A stretch of 8,642 nucleotides of DNA from CAZEUZ01 sp964515805 (lineage in GTDB: Bacteria > Pseudomonadota > Gammaproteobacteria > Pseudomonadales > Cellvibrionaceae): the NCBI GenBank assembly GCA_964515805.1, contig CAZEUZ010000043.1, positions 1 through 8,642 of the forward strand, given 5' to 3'. Made by a program: the position numbers and the translations under genes. The notes under the pieces are model-generated. The model was not told the origin of the DNA and ran no database searches. It worked only from the letters and a program-made list of their open reading frames with translations. Below are positions 1 to 6,191 of the stretch, piece after piece (positions within the stretch are counted from its first letter, which is position 1; each line of letters opens with the position of its first letter).

Positions 1-1094
1 CCAAGCCGCAGGCCGGAAGTCACAAACGGTGAGCGAGGATCGTTGGGCACGGAATTTTTATTAACGGTAATATTCGCTCTTCCCAATGCGGCGTCAGCGT
101 CCTTACCCGTGTATTCCTTGCCAATCAAATCCACCAGCATGAGGTGATTTTCAGTGCCGCCGGATACAATTTTTATCCCATTGTTGATAAATGTCGATGC
201 CATTGCCTTGGCGTTAAGCACTACCTGTTGTTGATAAGATTTGAACTCATCGCTCATAGCCTCTTTAAAGCTAACGGCTTTAGCGGCGATAACATGCATC
301 AATGGCCCACCCTGACCACCCGGGAAAACGGCGGAATTGAGTCTCTTCTCGAGATCGGGATTAGCTTTGGCCAAAATAACGCCACCCCGAGGACCGCGCA
401 AGGTTTTGTGGGTGGTGGATGTAGTTACATCGGCAATTTGAACCGGGCTGGGATAGACGCCTGCCGCCACTAAACCCGCAACATGGGCCATGTCAACTAA
501 TAAGTAGGCGCCAACTTTGTCGGCAATATCGCGAAAGCGCTGCCAATTCATGATCTGTGAGTAGGCAGAGAAGCCGGCAACGATCATTTTAGGTTTGTGT
601 TCTAACGCTAGGGATTCTACTTGGTCATAGTCTACTTCACCGGTTTCAAGATTGAGCCCATAGTGCACGGCGCTATAAATTTTCCCTGAAAAATTGACAG
701 GTGAACCGTGGGTTAAGTGACCTCCATGAGCTAGATCGAAGCCCAATATGGTATCGCCCGGTTTGCACAGCGCTTGGTAAACAGCTGCGTTTGCCTGGGA
801 TCCCGAATGTGGCTGCACGTTGGCGTAGTCGGCGTTGAAGAGTTCCTTGGCACGTGCAATTGCCAGATCTTCTGCTTTGTCTACGTATTCACAGCCGCCG
901 TAGTAACGCTTGTGAGGATAACCTTCAGCATATTTATTAGTCAGCTTGCTACCCTGAGCCATCATCACCATTGGGCTGGTGTAATTTTCTGATGCGATAA
1001 GCTCAATGTGTTCTTCCTGGCGACGCTCTTCAGCTTGGATGGCCTGCCACAAGTCAGGGTCAAAATCGGCAATTTTTTGCGATGGATCAAACAT
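1..1094 (-). CDS. glyA: Serine hydroxymethyltransferase, C-terminus cut by window edge
   Basis: PLP enzyme of the cytoplasm that interconverts serine plus tetrahydrofolate with glycine plus 5,10-methylene-tetrahydrofolate, the main one-carbon source. Reading the minus strand from ATG at 1094 gives 364 codons with no stop. The usual length is about 417, so roughly 50 C-terminal residues lie outside the window. The N-terminus ([19 protein letters not shown]) is followed by the family stretches [31 protein letters not shown] and [11 protein letters not shown]. Further on come [15 protein letters not shown] and the PLP-lysine motif [15 protein letters not shown], with the Schiff-base lysine at residue 230 (K229 in E. 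coli). The frame is still reading family sequence ([17 protein letters not shown]) at the edge. The start is the first ATG and matches the family N-terminus. Shine-Dalgarno pairing is weak (GAGTAG about 10 nt upstream). The gene lies 127 bp downstream of the ATP-grasp gene on the same strand but appears to have its own promoter. Identity is very secure. Confidence 0.98.
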   Translation of the reverse strand, partial: MFDPSQKIADFDPDLWQAIQAEERRQEEHIELIASENYTSPMVMMAQGSKLTNKYAEGYPHKRYYGGCEYVDKAEDLAIARAKELFNADYANVQPHSGSQANAAVYQALCKPGDTILGFDLAHGGHLTHGSPVNFSGKIYSAVHYGLNLETGEVDYDQVESLALEHKPKMIVAGFSAYSQIMNWQRFRDIADKVGAYLLVDMAHVAGLVAAGVYPSPVQIADVTTSTTHKTLRGPRGGVILAKANPDLEKRLNSAVFPGGQGGPLMHVIAAKAVSFKEAMSDEFKSYQQQVVLNAKAMASTFINNGIKIVSGGTENHLMLVDLIGKEYTGKDADAALGRANITVNKNSVPNDPRSPFVTSGLRL

Positions 1095-1156
1095 AGTTTA
1101 TGTCTACTCAGAATGGGTGGGAATGTAACAAACGACTCAAAATTTGAAAGCCGGAT

Positions 1157-1165
1157 TTTATACCA
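1157..1165 (-). promoter_or_regulatory. Putative extended -10 promoter of glyA
   Basis: On the minus strand the sequence reads TGG-TATAAA, that is the TGn extension (1163-1165) plus a near-consensus -10 hexamer (1157-1162). This implies transcription starting near 1150 and a leader of about 55 nt before the glyA ATG. No good -35 hexamer sits 16-18 bp upstream, which is tolerated by extended -10 promoters. A small dyad TCAAA-A-TTTGA at 1137-1147 lies just downstream of the expected start site and could be an operator, but matches no regulator site I recognise. The leader is too short for a glycine riboswitch. Confidence 0.45.
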
Positions 1166-1180
1166 TTTGGTGTTGTTATG

Positions 1181-1222
1181 AAACCTATCTGACAAGCGCC
1201 GATAATTCCTTTGAATAGGTTT
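1181..1222. repeat. 8-bp inverted repeat between ligase gene and glyA
   Basis: AAACCTAT at 1181-1188 and its exact reverse complement ATAGGTTT at 1215-1222 flank a 26-nt loop. The right arm reaches the first base of the ligase stop codon (1222-1224, minus strand). In RNA from the minus strand it could form a stem just after the ligase gene, but it is not followed by a U-run, so it is not a standard intrinsic terminator. Confidence 0.3.
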
Positions 1223-2172
1223 TACTTAGCAATTTCTCGAAGAAACAGCTTGGATACATTGATTGGGTTGCCTACATGAGGGAATTCATGAACAACAAAA
1301 GATGGCATGGTATTGATTTCAATAATAGCGAAATCATTAAGGTTATCGCTGGTTATGTCCTGACATAACAAATCTACGCCTGCACACCGTAACCCCACCA
1401 TCGCCGCCGCCTTCACAGCAAGCGCCGATGCCAGCTTACCGATCTGATCCGTGACATTGACCGCTTGGCCTCCCTGACCAATATTGGGGACGTTGTAAAC
1501 AATCACTTCCTCGCCGACAGAGGGAATCTTCGTCGCGCGATTGCCCAAATAAGCAAGTGCCTTTTCGCGGTCAATAGTGCATAATTTCTCTGAATAATCA
1601 TCGATTCTACGATCACTGGCATTTTCAAGATCGATTAATTGCGCCAGATTATCTCTGCCATTGCCGATAACAAAAGCTGGCCGCCGATGAGTTACGGCAG
1701 CGACCCGGTCACCAATCACCAACACCCGATAGTCATTGCCATAAAATTGTTTTTGTATGATCACATCATCAGACACTTTTTGCGCGTGTTCGATCGCTGA
1801 CCTGACTGCTGCTACGGTAGTGCATCCTACAGTGATACCGTAACCTTGGGTCCCATCAATTGGTTTCACCACAATGCTTTGCCAATCCGCAACAATCTGT
1901 TCTATATCAGTGGCGCCTGCTTCATATAGCAGCGATTGCGGAACCGGGATACCCTGTTTTTGCGCAAGCTCGTAGAAAGTGTATTTATTCACCGACATGT
2001 AATATTGAGGTATGGTGGCAAACGGGTCGGCGCCACTTTTGAGAATAAGTTCTTGTTTTCCAGGAGGAGTCACTGCGATCAGTCCAGCACTTTCACTGAC
2101 AACTCTGTTACTCCAACCCATCTTTTCAGCAGTCGCTAGAATAATACGATTAGTAATTTGCAGTTTTTTCAT
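1222..2172 (-). CDS. Stand-alone ATP-grasp ligase, cyanophycin-synthetase/GshAB-like
   Basis: A 316-residue soluble protein that is essentially one ATP-grasp unit. ATP-grasp ligases join a carboxylate to an amine (or similar nucleophile) through an acyl-phosphate intermediate. Visible parts: a pre-ATP-grasp lobe (about 1-60); lysine in SVNKYTF (K63); the ATP-binding loop VVKPIDGTQGYGITV (K103); NDYRVLVIGDRVAAVTHRRP (146-165); GGQAVNVTD (234-242); and the metal-binding end GVDLL (D267) and IIEINTMP (E285, N287). The order and wording match the ATP-grasp module of cyanophycin synthetase and the C-terminal half of bifunctional GshAB. The Mur-ligase half of cyanophycin synthetase and the GshA half are absent, so neither function can be assigned. 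It is divergent from an Fe(II)/2-oxoglutarate oxygenase gene, which suggests a shared pathway modifying an amino acid or peptide. The ATG at 2172 has no clear Shine-Dalgarno sequence, but starting later would remove part of the N-terminal lobe. Family assignment is strong; the substrate is unknown. Confidence 0.93.
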   Translation of the reverse strand: MKKLQITNRIILATAEKMGWSNRVVSESAGLIAVTPPGKQELILKSGADPFATIPQYYMSVNKYTFYELAQKQGIPVPQSLLYEAGATDIEQIVADWQSIVVKPIDGTQGYGITVGCTTVAAVRSAIEHAQKVSDDVIIQKQFYGNDYRVLVIGDRVAAVTHRRPAFVIGNGRDNLAQLIDLENASDRRIDDYSEKLCTIDREKALAYLGNRATKIPSVGEEVIVYNVPNIGQGGQAVNVTDQIGKLASALAVKAAAMVGLRCAGVDLLCQDITSDNLNDFAIIEINTMPSFVVHEFPHVGNPINVSKLFLREIAK

Positions 2173-2190
2173 ACGGATAATTGGTTACTG

Positions 2191-2259
2191 CTATTCCAAA
2201 GATTCTGTAGAATAGTTATCTTCGTATAAATTAGTAAAGTAAGAAAGATCAATCAACAT
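2191..2259 (-). CDS. Possible 22-aa small peptide upstream of ATP-grasp ligase
   Basis: A short frame from ATG (2257-2259) to TAG (2191-2193) ends 18 nt before the ligase start on the same strand. The N-terminal half is hydrophobic and aromatic (MLIDLSYFTNL). The C-terminal half is acidic and rich in Ser/Thr/Tyr (YEDNYSTESLE). Such a peptide would offer both carboxylates and hydroxyls to a ligase and Asp/Asn to the neighbouring oxygenase. Against it: there is no convincing ribosome binding site, an open frame of this length arises easily by chance in AT-rich DNA, and a competing promoter guess (2223-2252) would start transcription inside it. I recognise no family. Treat it as a candidate only. 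Confidence 0.2.
   Translation of the reverse strand: MLIDLSYFTNLYEDNYSTESLE
2202..2213. promoter_or_regulatory. Dyad in the ligase/oxygenase divergent spacer
   Basis: ATTCT-GT-AGAAT at 2202-2213 is a perfect 5-bp dyad. It is nested in a second, overlapping inverted repeat, CTATTC (2191-2196) with GAATAG (2210-2215). It lies 30-40 bp upstream of the ligase start, a suitable place for an operator. I cannot match it to a known regulator. Confidence 0.2.
2223..2252 (-). promoter_or_regulatory. Weak sigma70-like promoter candidate for ATP-grasp ligase
   Basis: On the minus strand TTGATC (2247-2252) and TATACG (2223-2228) are 18 bp apart, each matching 4 of 6 consensus bases. It would start near 2216, giving a leader of about 45 nt. 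AT-rich DNA yields such matches easily. If real, it argues against the 22-codon frame being translated. Confidence 0.25.
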
Positions 2260-2303
2260 ATTGTCACTGTAATTATGCGTTTACATGTAGGCATTAACGC
2301 CCC

Positions 2304-3140
2304 ATGAGTATCTGGGGTGGCCTTTTTTTTAAGCAGGTCTATGAGCTGTCCAAGTCTGATCCTACTGCTAAAAGTATCGAAACAGTGACCTGTGCTGACT
2401 TTAACGCCTATTTTGACGACATCGCCCAACGCTCACTACCCGTCGTTGTTAAAAATTACTTTCCAATCGTTGATATTGAAAGACTCAGCAAAACGCTTAT
2501 CAGTCAATTATCTGATAAAGAATTTGTAATGAGAACGGGCGACTATTCTTCACCTGCTAACTATATCGACAAGAGAGAAGTTTTAAAAACCTCTATTGAA
2601 CACTTTCTCGATAGCGAACTGTTCTCCGGTAACAGAAATTATCTTGGCAATAATGAAATCGATGTTTCGAAAATTAATTGTCTTTCTGATTACCCTGCAG
2701 TGCACTCGCCCAATGTGTTTTTACCACCTGCGCTATGGCTTGGTCCTGCAGATACGATTACGCCAATGCACAAAGATTCCAGCGATAATTTTGCCCATAT
2801 TCTCTACGGTAAAAAACAGTGGACATTAGTGCCTGTCGTCGAAGCAGAAAAGATGAACTACCGTGCTATAGACTATCGTCAGGATTCGGAATTTGCGATA
2901 TCACAAATTGATTTTAGAGAAGGTGACGCTTTCGCTAAGTTAGCCATTACATCCTTTGAAGTAATCACCGAGGCAGGAGATTTACTCTATCTACCAATGG
3001 GTTGGGGGCACATGGTCGAAAATATAACACCCTGTATTATGGTTAACTATTGGCTCGACGCCTCTAAGGCTCCTCCTGGAATCTTAGGTCGAAATCAGCA
3101 ACCGTCACCTGCGCTCGGCAAAGAAGTTCTGAACCAATGA
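2304..3140 (+). CDS. Cupin_8 / FIH-like Fe(II)/2-oxoglutarate oxygenase
   Basis: A 278-residue cytoplasmic protein of the cupin_8 (JmjC-like) family. Characterised relatives hydroxylate amino-acid side chains in proteins or peptides using Fe(II), O2 and 2-oxoglutarate. The N-terminal part (about 25-150) has the family opening IETVTCADFNAYFDDI and SLPVVVKNYFP. The catalytic barrel shows the metal triad H156-x-D158 in MHKDSSDNF and H236 in PMGWGHMVEN. K171 (YGKKQW) falls exactly at the spacing of the 2-oxoglutarate lysine K214 of human FIH, 15 residues after the first His. The enzyme therefore looks active. The target residue and substrate cannot be read from sequence. The gene is divergent from the ATP-grasp ligase (131 bp between the starts), and its last 36 bases overlap the end of tadA on the other strand. 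The ATG at 2304 has only a weak GTAGG about 12 nt upstream. No nearer start fits better. Confidence 0.9.
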   Translation: MSIWGGLFFKQVYELSKSDPTAKSIETVTCADFNAYFDDIAQRSLPVVVKNYFPIVDIERLSKTLISQLSDKEFVMRTGDYSSPANYIDKREVLKTSIEHFLDSELFSGNRNYLGNNEIDVSKINCLSDYPAVHSPNVFLPPALWLGPADTITPMHKDSSDNFAHILYGKKQWTLVPVVEAEKMNYRAIDYRQDSEFAISQIDFREGDAFAKLAITSFEVITEAGDLLYLPMGWGHMVENITPCIMVNYWLDASKAPPGILGRNQQPSPALGKEVLNQ

Positions 3141-3563
3141 CAGGCACTGACTCTCGCAAACACCCCCTAAATAATCTACCCTGTGGTTTAAATAAGCCAT
3201 ATCAAGCAATCGGTTTTGGCTGACAACGGCGCCCGAACGCAATTGTTTGGCGCCAAACACCAAGCGTTTGATACGCGCATGCACCAACGCACCGGCACAC
3301 ATATCGCAGGGTTCAAGAGTGACATAGAGAGTTGCACCGACCAAACGGTAATTCTGTAGGTGTTTCGCTGCTTGCCGCAATGCCTGCATTTCGGCATGAC
3401 CGGTTGGATCGACTAAATCAATCGGTTGGTTAAAACCACAACCAATAACTTTGTTGTCTAATACAACCAGTGACCCAACGGGAACTTCGCCGGTAGCTTG
3501 GCCCTGCTTGGCAAGCAATAATGCCTGTTGCATCCAATAATCATCACTATAAGATTTAGCCAT
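3105..3563 (-). CDS. tadA: tRNA-specific adenosine-34 deaminase
   Basis: Zinc deaminase that converts A34 to inosine in tRNA-Arg(ACG), allowing one tRNA to read CGU, CGC and CGA. The 152-residue protein has the family N-terminus (DDYWMQQALLLAKQ), EVPVGSLVV, and the catalytic set H56-A-E58 (GHAEMQALRQA). C86 and C89 lie in TLEPCDMCAGALVHARI, and NHRV is at 126-129. Numbering runs one behind E. coli (H57, E59, C87, C90). Two oddities stand out. The position of E. coli Asp108 (GARDAKTGAAGS) is Gln107 here (GAKQLRSGAVVS). The basic tail following FFRMRR in E. coli is missing, as the protein stops at FFAERR. Its end overlaps the oxygenase gene by 36 bp, tail to tail. The start is the first ATG and fits the family; Shine-Dalgarno pairing is poor. 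It is divergent from the GT4 gene, with 203 bp between. Confidence 0.97.
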   Translation of the reverse strand: MAKSYSDDYWMQQALLLAKQGQATGEVPVGSLVVLDNKVIGCGFNQPIDLVDPTGHAEMQALRQAAKHLQNYRLVGATLYVTLEPCDMCAGALVHARIKRLVFGAKQLRSGAVVSQNRLLDMAYLNHRVDYLGGVCESQCLSLVQNFFAERR

Positions 3564-3648
3564 TAATGTTAACTTTTACTGTAGTAGAAGGCGCTTTGAA
3601 TCTGAAAGAATTAATCTTCTGCCAGCTAAACCCAAAGACCAAGCCATA

Positions 3649-3660
3649 TTTTAGCTAAAA
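3649..3660. promoter_or_regulatory. 12-bp perfect palindrome in tadA/GT4 divergent spacer
   Basis: TTTTAGCTAAAA is a perfect 12-bp palindrome near the middle of the 203-bp spacer between the tadA start and the GT4 start. Related words occur at 3624-3630 (AGCTAAA) and upstream of the GT2 gene at 5880-5888 (TAGCTAAAA). It could be a regulator site shared by the two glycosyltransferase genes, or chance in AT-rich DNA. I see no convincing -35/-10 pair for either gene in this spacer. Confidence 0.2.
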
Positions 3661-3766
3661 ATTATCGCATATCTGCGCCAACTTTGGTTTAATCTCGTGG
3701 TAGATTTAAGCTGTATATCCTAAGTACAAGCGCCCAGTTTAGTAAGGTTAGTCGGATCAGATTTAT

Positions 3767-4882
3767 ATGAGCAAGCAAATTCATGTCCTGCATGTCACCT
3801 ACGATATGAATATCGGTGGCACCGAACAGGTTATTCGCAATCTTATCGAGGGTACAACAAAGGAACACTATCGGTGTTCGGTGCTGTGTTTAGATGGGCA
3901 GATCGGGCCTTGGGGCAAAGCGCTGGAGGAAAAGGGAATAACGCATTACTGCTTAAGTCGTCGACCTGGACTCGATATCGAAGTCATACGCCAATTCAGA
4001 AAATTGATCAAATCTGAAAACGTGGATATTCTTCACTGTCACCAATATACCCCTTTTACCTATGGATGGTTTGCAAAAGCATTTACCGGAAAACCTATAA
4101 TCTTTACTGAACATGGCCGTTTTTATCCCGACTTCGGCACAGTAAAGCGCAAATTAATCAATCCGTTTTTACAGCGGTTTACCGCCGCCATTACATCGAT
4201 ATCGAAGGCTACCAAACAGGCATTGGTCACCTATGAAAATCTGAGCCCTCACCGCATCGAAGTTATTTACAACGGTATTATGGATGAATTTCAACCGCCC
4301 GATGTTGAATTGAGGCAGAGTCTTGCAATTGATGAAAAGGCTGTGGTCTTCGGCACTATTTCACGACTCGATCCAATAAAAAACCAAACCATGATGATTC
4401 GCGCGTTTTGCCAATTATGGAAAGAGGACAAGAGTAACCGATTACTCATTGTTGGTGATGGGCCGCTCCGACAAGAGCTGGAAGCTTTAGTAAAGGCATT
4501 ACAGCTGGAAGATGCCGTGATCTTTACCGGTTTCCAACCGAATCCCAAACGTTACCTGTCAATAATCGATGTATTTTTATTGCCCTCCCTCAGTGAAGGC
4601 ACATCGATGACGCTGTTAGAAGCAATGAGTTATGGCAAACCGACAATAGCCACTGCCGTGGGAGGCACTCCCGAAATTATCGAAGATAATAAGACCGGTG
4701 TACTGATTGGCAGTAAAGATGAACCTTCATTGGTGAACTCAATGAAACGGTTGAGCGTGAATGAGTCTGACCGCACCGAATTGGGAAAAGCTGCCCGCGA
4801 AGTTTATCTGCAACGTTTCACTGTATCCGCTATGGTGCAGCAGTACGAATCTGTGTATCGACAGTGTTTAAAAAACGCATAG
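3767..4882 (+). CDS. GT4-family glycosyltransferase (GT-B fold)
   Basis: A 371-residue retaining glycosyltransferase that probably moves a sugar from a nucleotide donor to a growing surface polysaccharide or lipid-linked glycan on the cytoplasmic side of the membrane. The N-terminal acceptor domain begins HVLHVTYDMNIGGTEQVIRNL, with the glycine-rich GGTE loop at 17-20. It continues with DILHCHQYTPFTYGWFAKA and FTEHGRFYPD. The C-terminal donor domain shows GTISRLDPIKNQ (R200, K205 as likely phosphate contacts), LLIVGDGPLRQEL, and the GT4 EX7E signature SEGTSMTLLEAM (E277, E285). GGTPEIIEDNKTG follows. There is no signal peptide or membrane helix. It resembles EpsF-like and exosortase-associated sugar transferases from memory, but sugar and acceptor are unknown. 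It stands alone on plus, divergent from tadA and convergent with the GT2 gene 121 bp away, so it is probably a single-gene unit. GGA about 10 nt before the ATG is the only ribosome-site hint. Confidence 0.93.
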   Translation: MSKQIHVLHVTYDMNIGGTEQVIRNLIEGTTKEHYRCSVLCLDGQIGPWGKALEEKGITHYCLSRRPGLDIEVIRQFRKLIKSENVDILHCHQYTPFTYGWFAKAFTGKPIIFTEHGRFYPDFGTVKRKLINPFLQRFTAAITSISKATKQALVTYENLSPHRIEVIYNGIMDEFQPPDVELRQSLAIDEKAVVFGTISRLDPIKNQTMMIRAFCQLWKEDKSNRLLIVGDGPLRQELEALVKALQLEDAVIFTGFQPNPKRYLSIIDVFLLPSLSEGTSMTLLEAMSYGKPTIATAVGGTPEIIEDNKTGVLIGSKDEPSLVNSMKRLSVNESDRTELGKAAREVYLQRFTVSAMVQQYESVYRQCLKNA

Positions 4883-5003
4883 ACAAATCGGTTAACACGA
4901 AAAGAACCAACTCCTTTGCCATACATGCTGGCCCACACACAGTGTGATTCTAGGTTTCCGGTCAAGTGTCCAATTATCCGGGCCTGCTCCACTATACATA
5001 TTC

Positions 5004-5846
5004 TTATCTTGACGCAATATTGGGCTTAATACCAATTTGTTTGTATAGCTTTTTCAAACTAAATAAATATCTGTGCTTTACAAAATAATAAACTAAACCT
5101 TTTATATGCAAGTAAGTAAAGTAGTTAAATTTGAAACCGCGAGATAACTCCTGAGCGTCGTGAATGATGGAGGCGTAAGGAAGATAGTCGATACTGAATC
5201 CTGCTTTCCACACGCGTAGACAAAAATCTACATCTTCAGGAGCATAAAAAATTTTCTCATCAAGTAGCCCTACGGGATCAAGCAAATTGTTCCGAAACAT
5301 CCAAAAAGCAGATATAGCGTAATCCACTTTTTTTGCCTTATCTAAATTTTGATCAAAGATACTTTCCATTTTTTTCAAAAATAAGAAACGCCGTATTTTA
5401 TGTGAAAGTGTAGGAAAAACATCCGTACTTAATTGAAATTTTCCATCTGGGTAAGTTAGCTTAGGACAAACCAACCCACAACTAGGATGAGATACGAGAT
5501 GTTCAGTCATCTTAGTTATAGCATCTGGATTAACGTAAGCATCGGAGTCTAAAACTATAATATATCGACCTACTGCTTCTTTTAAGCCGAGGTTGCGAGA
5601 GGTCGTTGTACCCAAGTTGGTTTTAAACTTCTTTAAATTTATATTAACGCCAGGCTGCCTCTGAAACTTATCTATTACAGAAACGGTATTATCGTTGGAA
5701 CCATTGTCTATAATGAAAATTTCATAATCAGATTTGAGTAGCTCAAATGACTTCACCAGTTCATTCAGACAACGCTGTATGTATTTTCCAGAGTTGAATG
5801 TTAGTATGACTACTGAATAAATTATCTGTTTTTCATTATTTGACAT
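5004..5846 (-). CDS. GT2-family glycosyltransferase, AT-rich, probably acquired
   Basis: A 280-residue inverting transferase with a GT-A fold, of the rhamnosyltransferase-like GT2 type used in O-antigen and exopolysaccharide assembly. Seen: the opening strand SVVILTFNSGKYIQRCLNEL (11-30), the nucleotide loop IIDNGSNDNT (45-54), NLGTTTSRNLGL, and the metal-binding D100-x-D102 in IVLDSDAYV. The catalytic-base region is PEDVDFCLRVWKAGFSIDYLP (E204, D205). The C-terminus is aromatic and basic (YYFVKHRYLFSLKKLYKQ), perhaps lying against the membrane, but I see no clear transmembrane helix. The start is supported by a purine-rich ribosome site (AGAAGAGAAG) just before the ATG. A hand count over five 60-base lines gives about 35% G+C, far below mutL (34 of 60 in two lines), so transfer is likely. 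It converges on the GT4 gene and is divergent from amiB. Donor and acceptor sugars are unknown. Confidence 0.92.
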   Translation of the reverse strand: MSNNEKQIIYSVVILTFNSGKYIQRCLNELVKSFELLKSDYEIFIIDNGSNDNTVSVIDKFQRQPGVNINLKKFKTNLGTTTSRNLGLKEAVGRYIIVLDSDAYVNPDAITKMTEHLVSHPSCGLVCPKLTYPDGKFQLSTDVFPTLSHKIRRFLFLKKMESIFDQNLDKAKKVDYAISAFWMFRNNLLDPVGLLDEKIFYAPEDVDFCLRVWKAGFSIDYLPYASIIHDAQELSRGFKFNYFTYLHIKGLVYYFVKHRYLFSLKKLYKQIGIKPNIASR

Positions 5847-6191
5847 TGCTTCTCTTCTTTAAATTTCTACTAATTTTGATAGCTAAAATATTAGCCATTG
5901 CCACAATCAATAAATGCATCTAGACGATTTTACAATAGCTGATACAGCGAGCCGCTGCAAATACTTATCTGGCTATTTTCCCCTGACTTGACGCGATCAA
6001 AATTGGACAGATTTTAATAAGACAAGTTAAACGAAAAATACCATTAAATAAATTATTACAGTATTATAAACAGAAACTTTTATACCGAAGTAGGCACACA
6101 TTAATTTAGGAGAGCCCCTTAATCTATTATTCAGGCCAGAAGTAAACGCCAAAATTAAACCGATCATAAAATCTTTCTAGCTGAACTGTGA
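5847..6191. other. 345-bp AT-rich non-coding spacer between GT2 gene and amiB
   Basis: No convincing gene. Contents I can point to: a small stem-loop GCTAA-AATA-TTAGC (5882-5895) in the GT2 upstream region; TTGACG (5988-5993) with TTTAAT (6013-6018), a -35/-10-like pair whose 19-bp spacing is long; and a strong Shine-Dalgarno-like AGGAGAG (6108-6114) with no ATG, GTG or TTG at working distance. A 25-codon frame at 5914-5991 has no ribosome site and I do not call it. I looked for a remnant of tsaE, often upstream of amiB, and saw none. Promoters for both flanking genes must lie here or nearby. Confidence 0.6.

Noticed and set aside
144..473. 109-codon open frame on plus
   Set aside because: Lies wholly antisense to glyA, whose protein is unmistakable here, including the PLP-lysine motif. 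No domain or start signal of its own.
1222..2172. Calling the ATP-grasp gene cyanophycin synthetase or glutathione synthetase
   Set aside because: Only the ATP-grasp module is present. The Mur-ligase half needed by cyanophycin synthetase and the ligase half of GshAB are absent, and the length is far too short.
2253..2294. 13-codon frame on minus starting upstream of the 22-codon frame
   Set aside because: Too short to judge. A GGGG run precedes it at plausible distance, but the peptide (MPTCKRIITVTIC) has no leader-peptide character that I can tie to a regulated amino acid.
4934..4946. CACAC-ACA-GTGTG hairpin between the convergent glycosyltransferase genes
   Set aside because: Only a 5-bp stem and no T-run on either strand, so not supported as a terminator.
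5914..5991. 25-codon frame on plus in the GT2-amiB spacer
   Set aside because: No ribosome site, no recognisable content, AT-rich setting where such frames are frequent.
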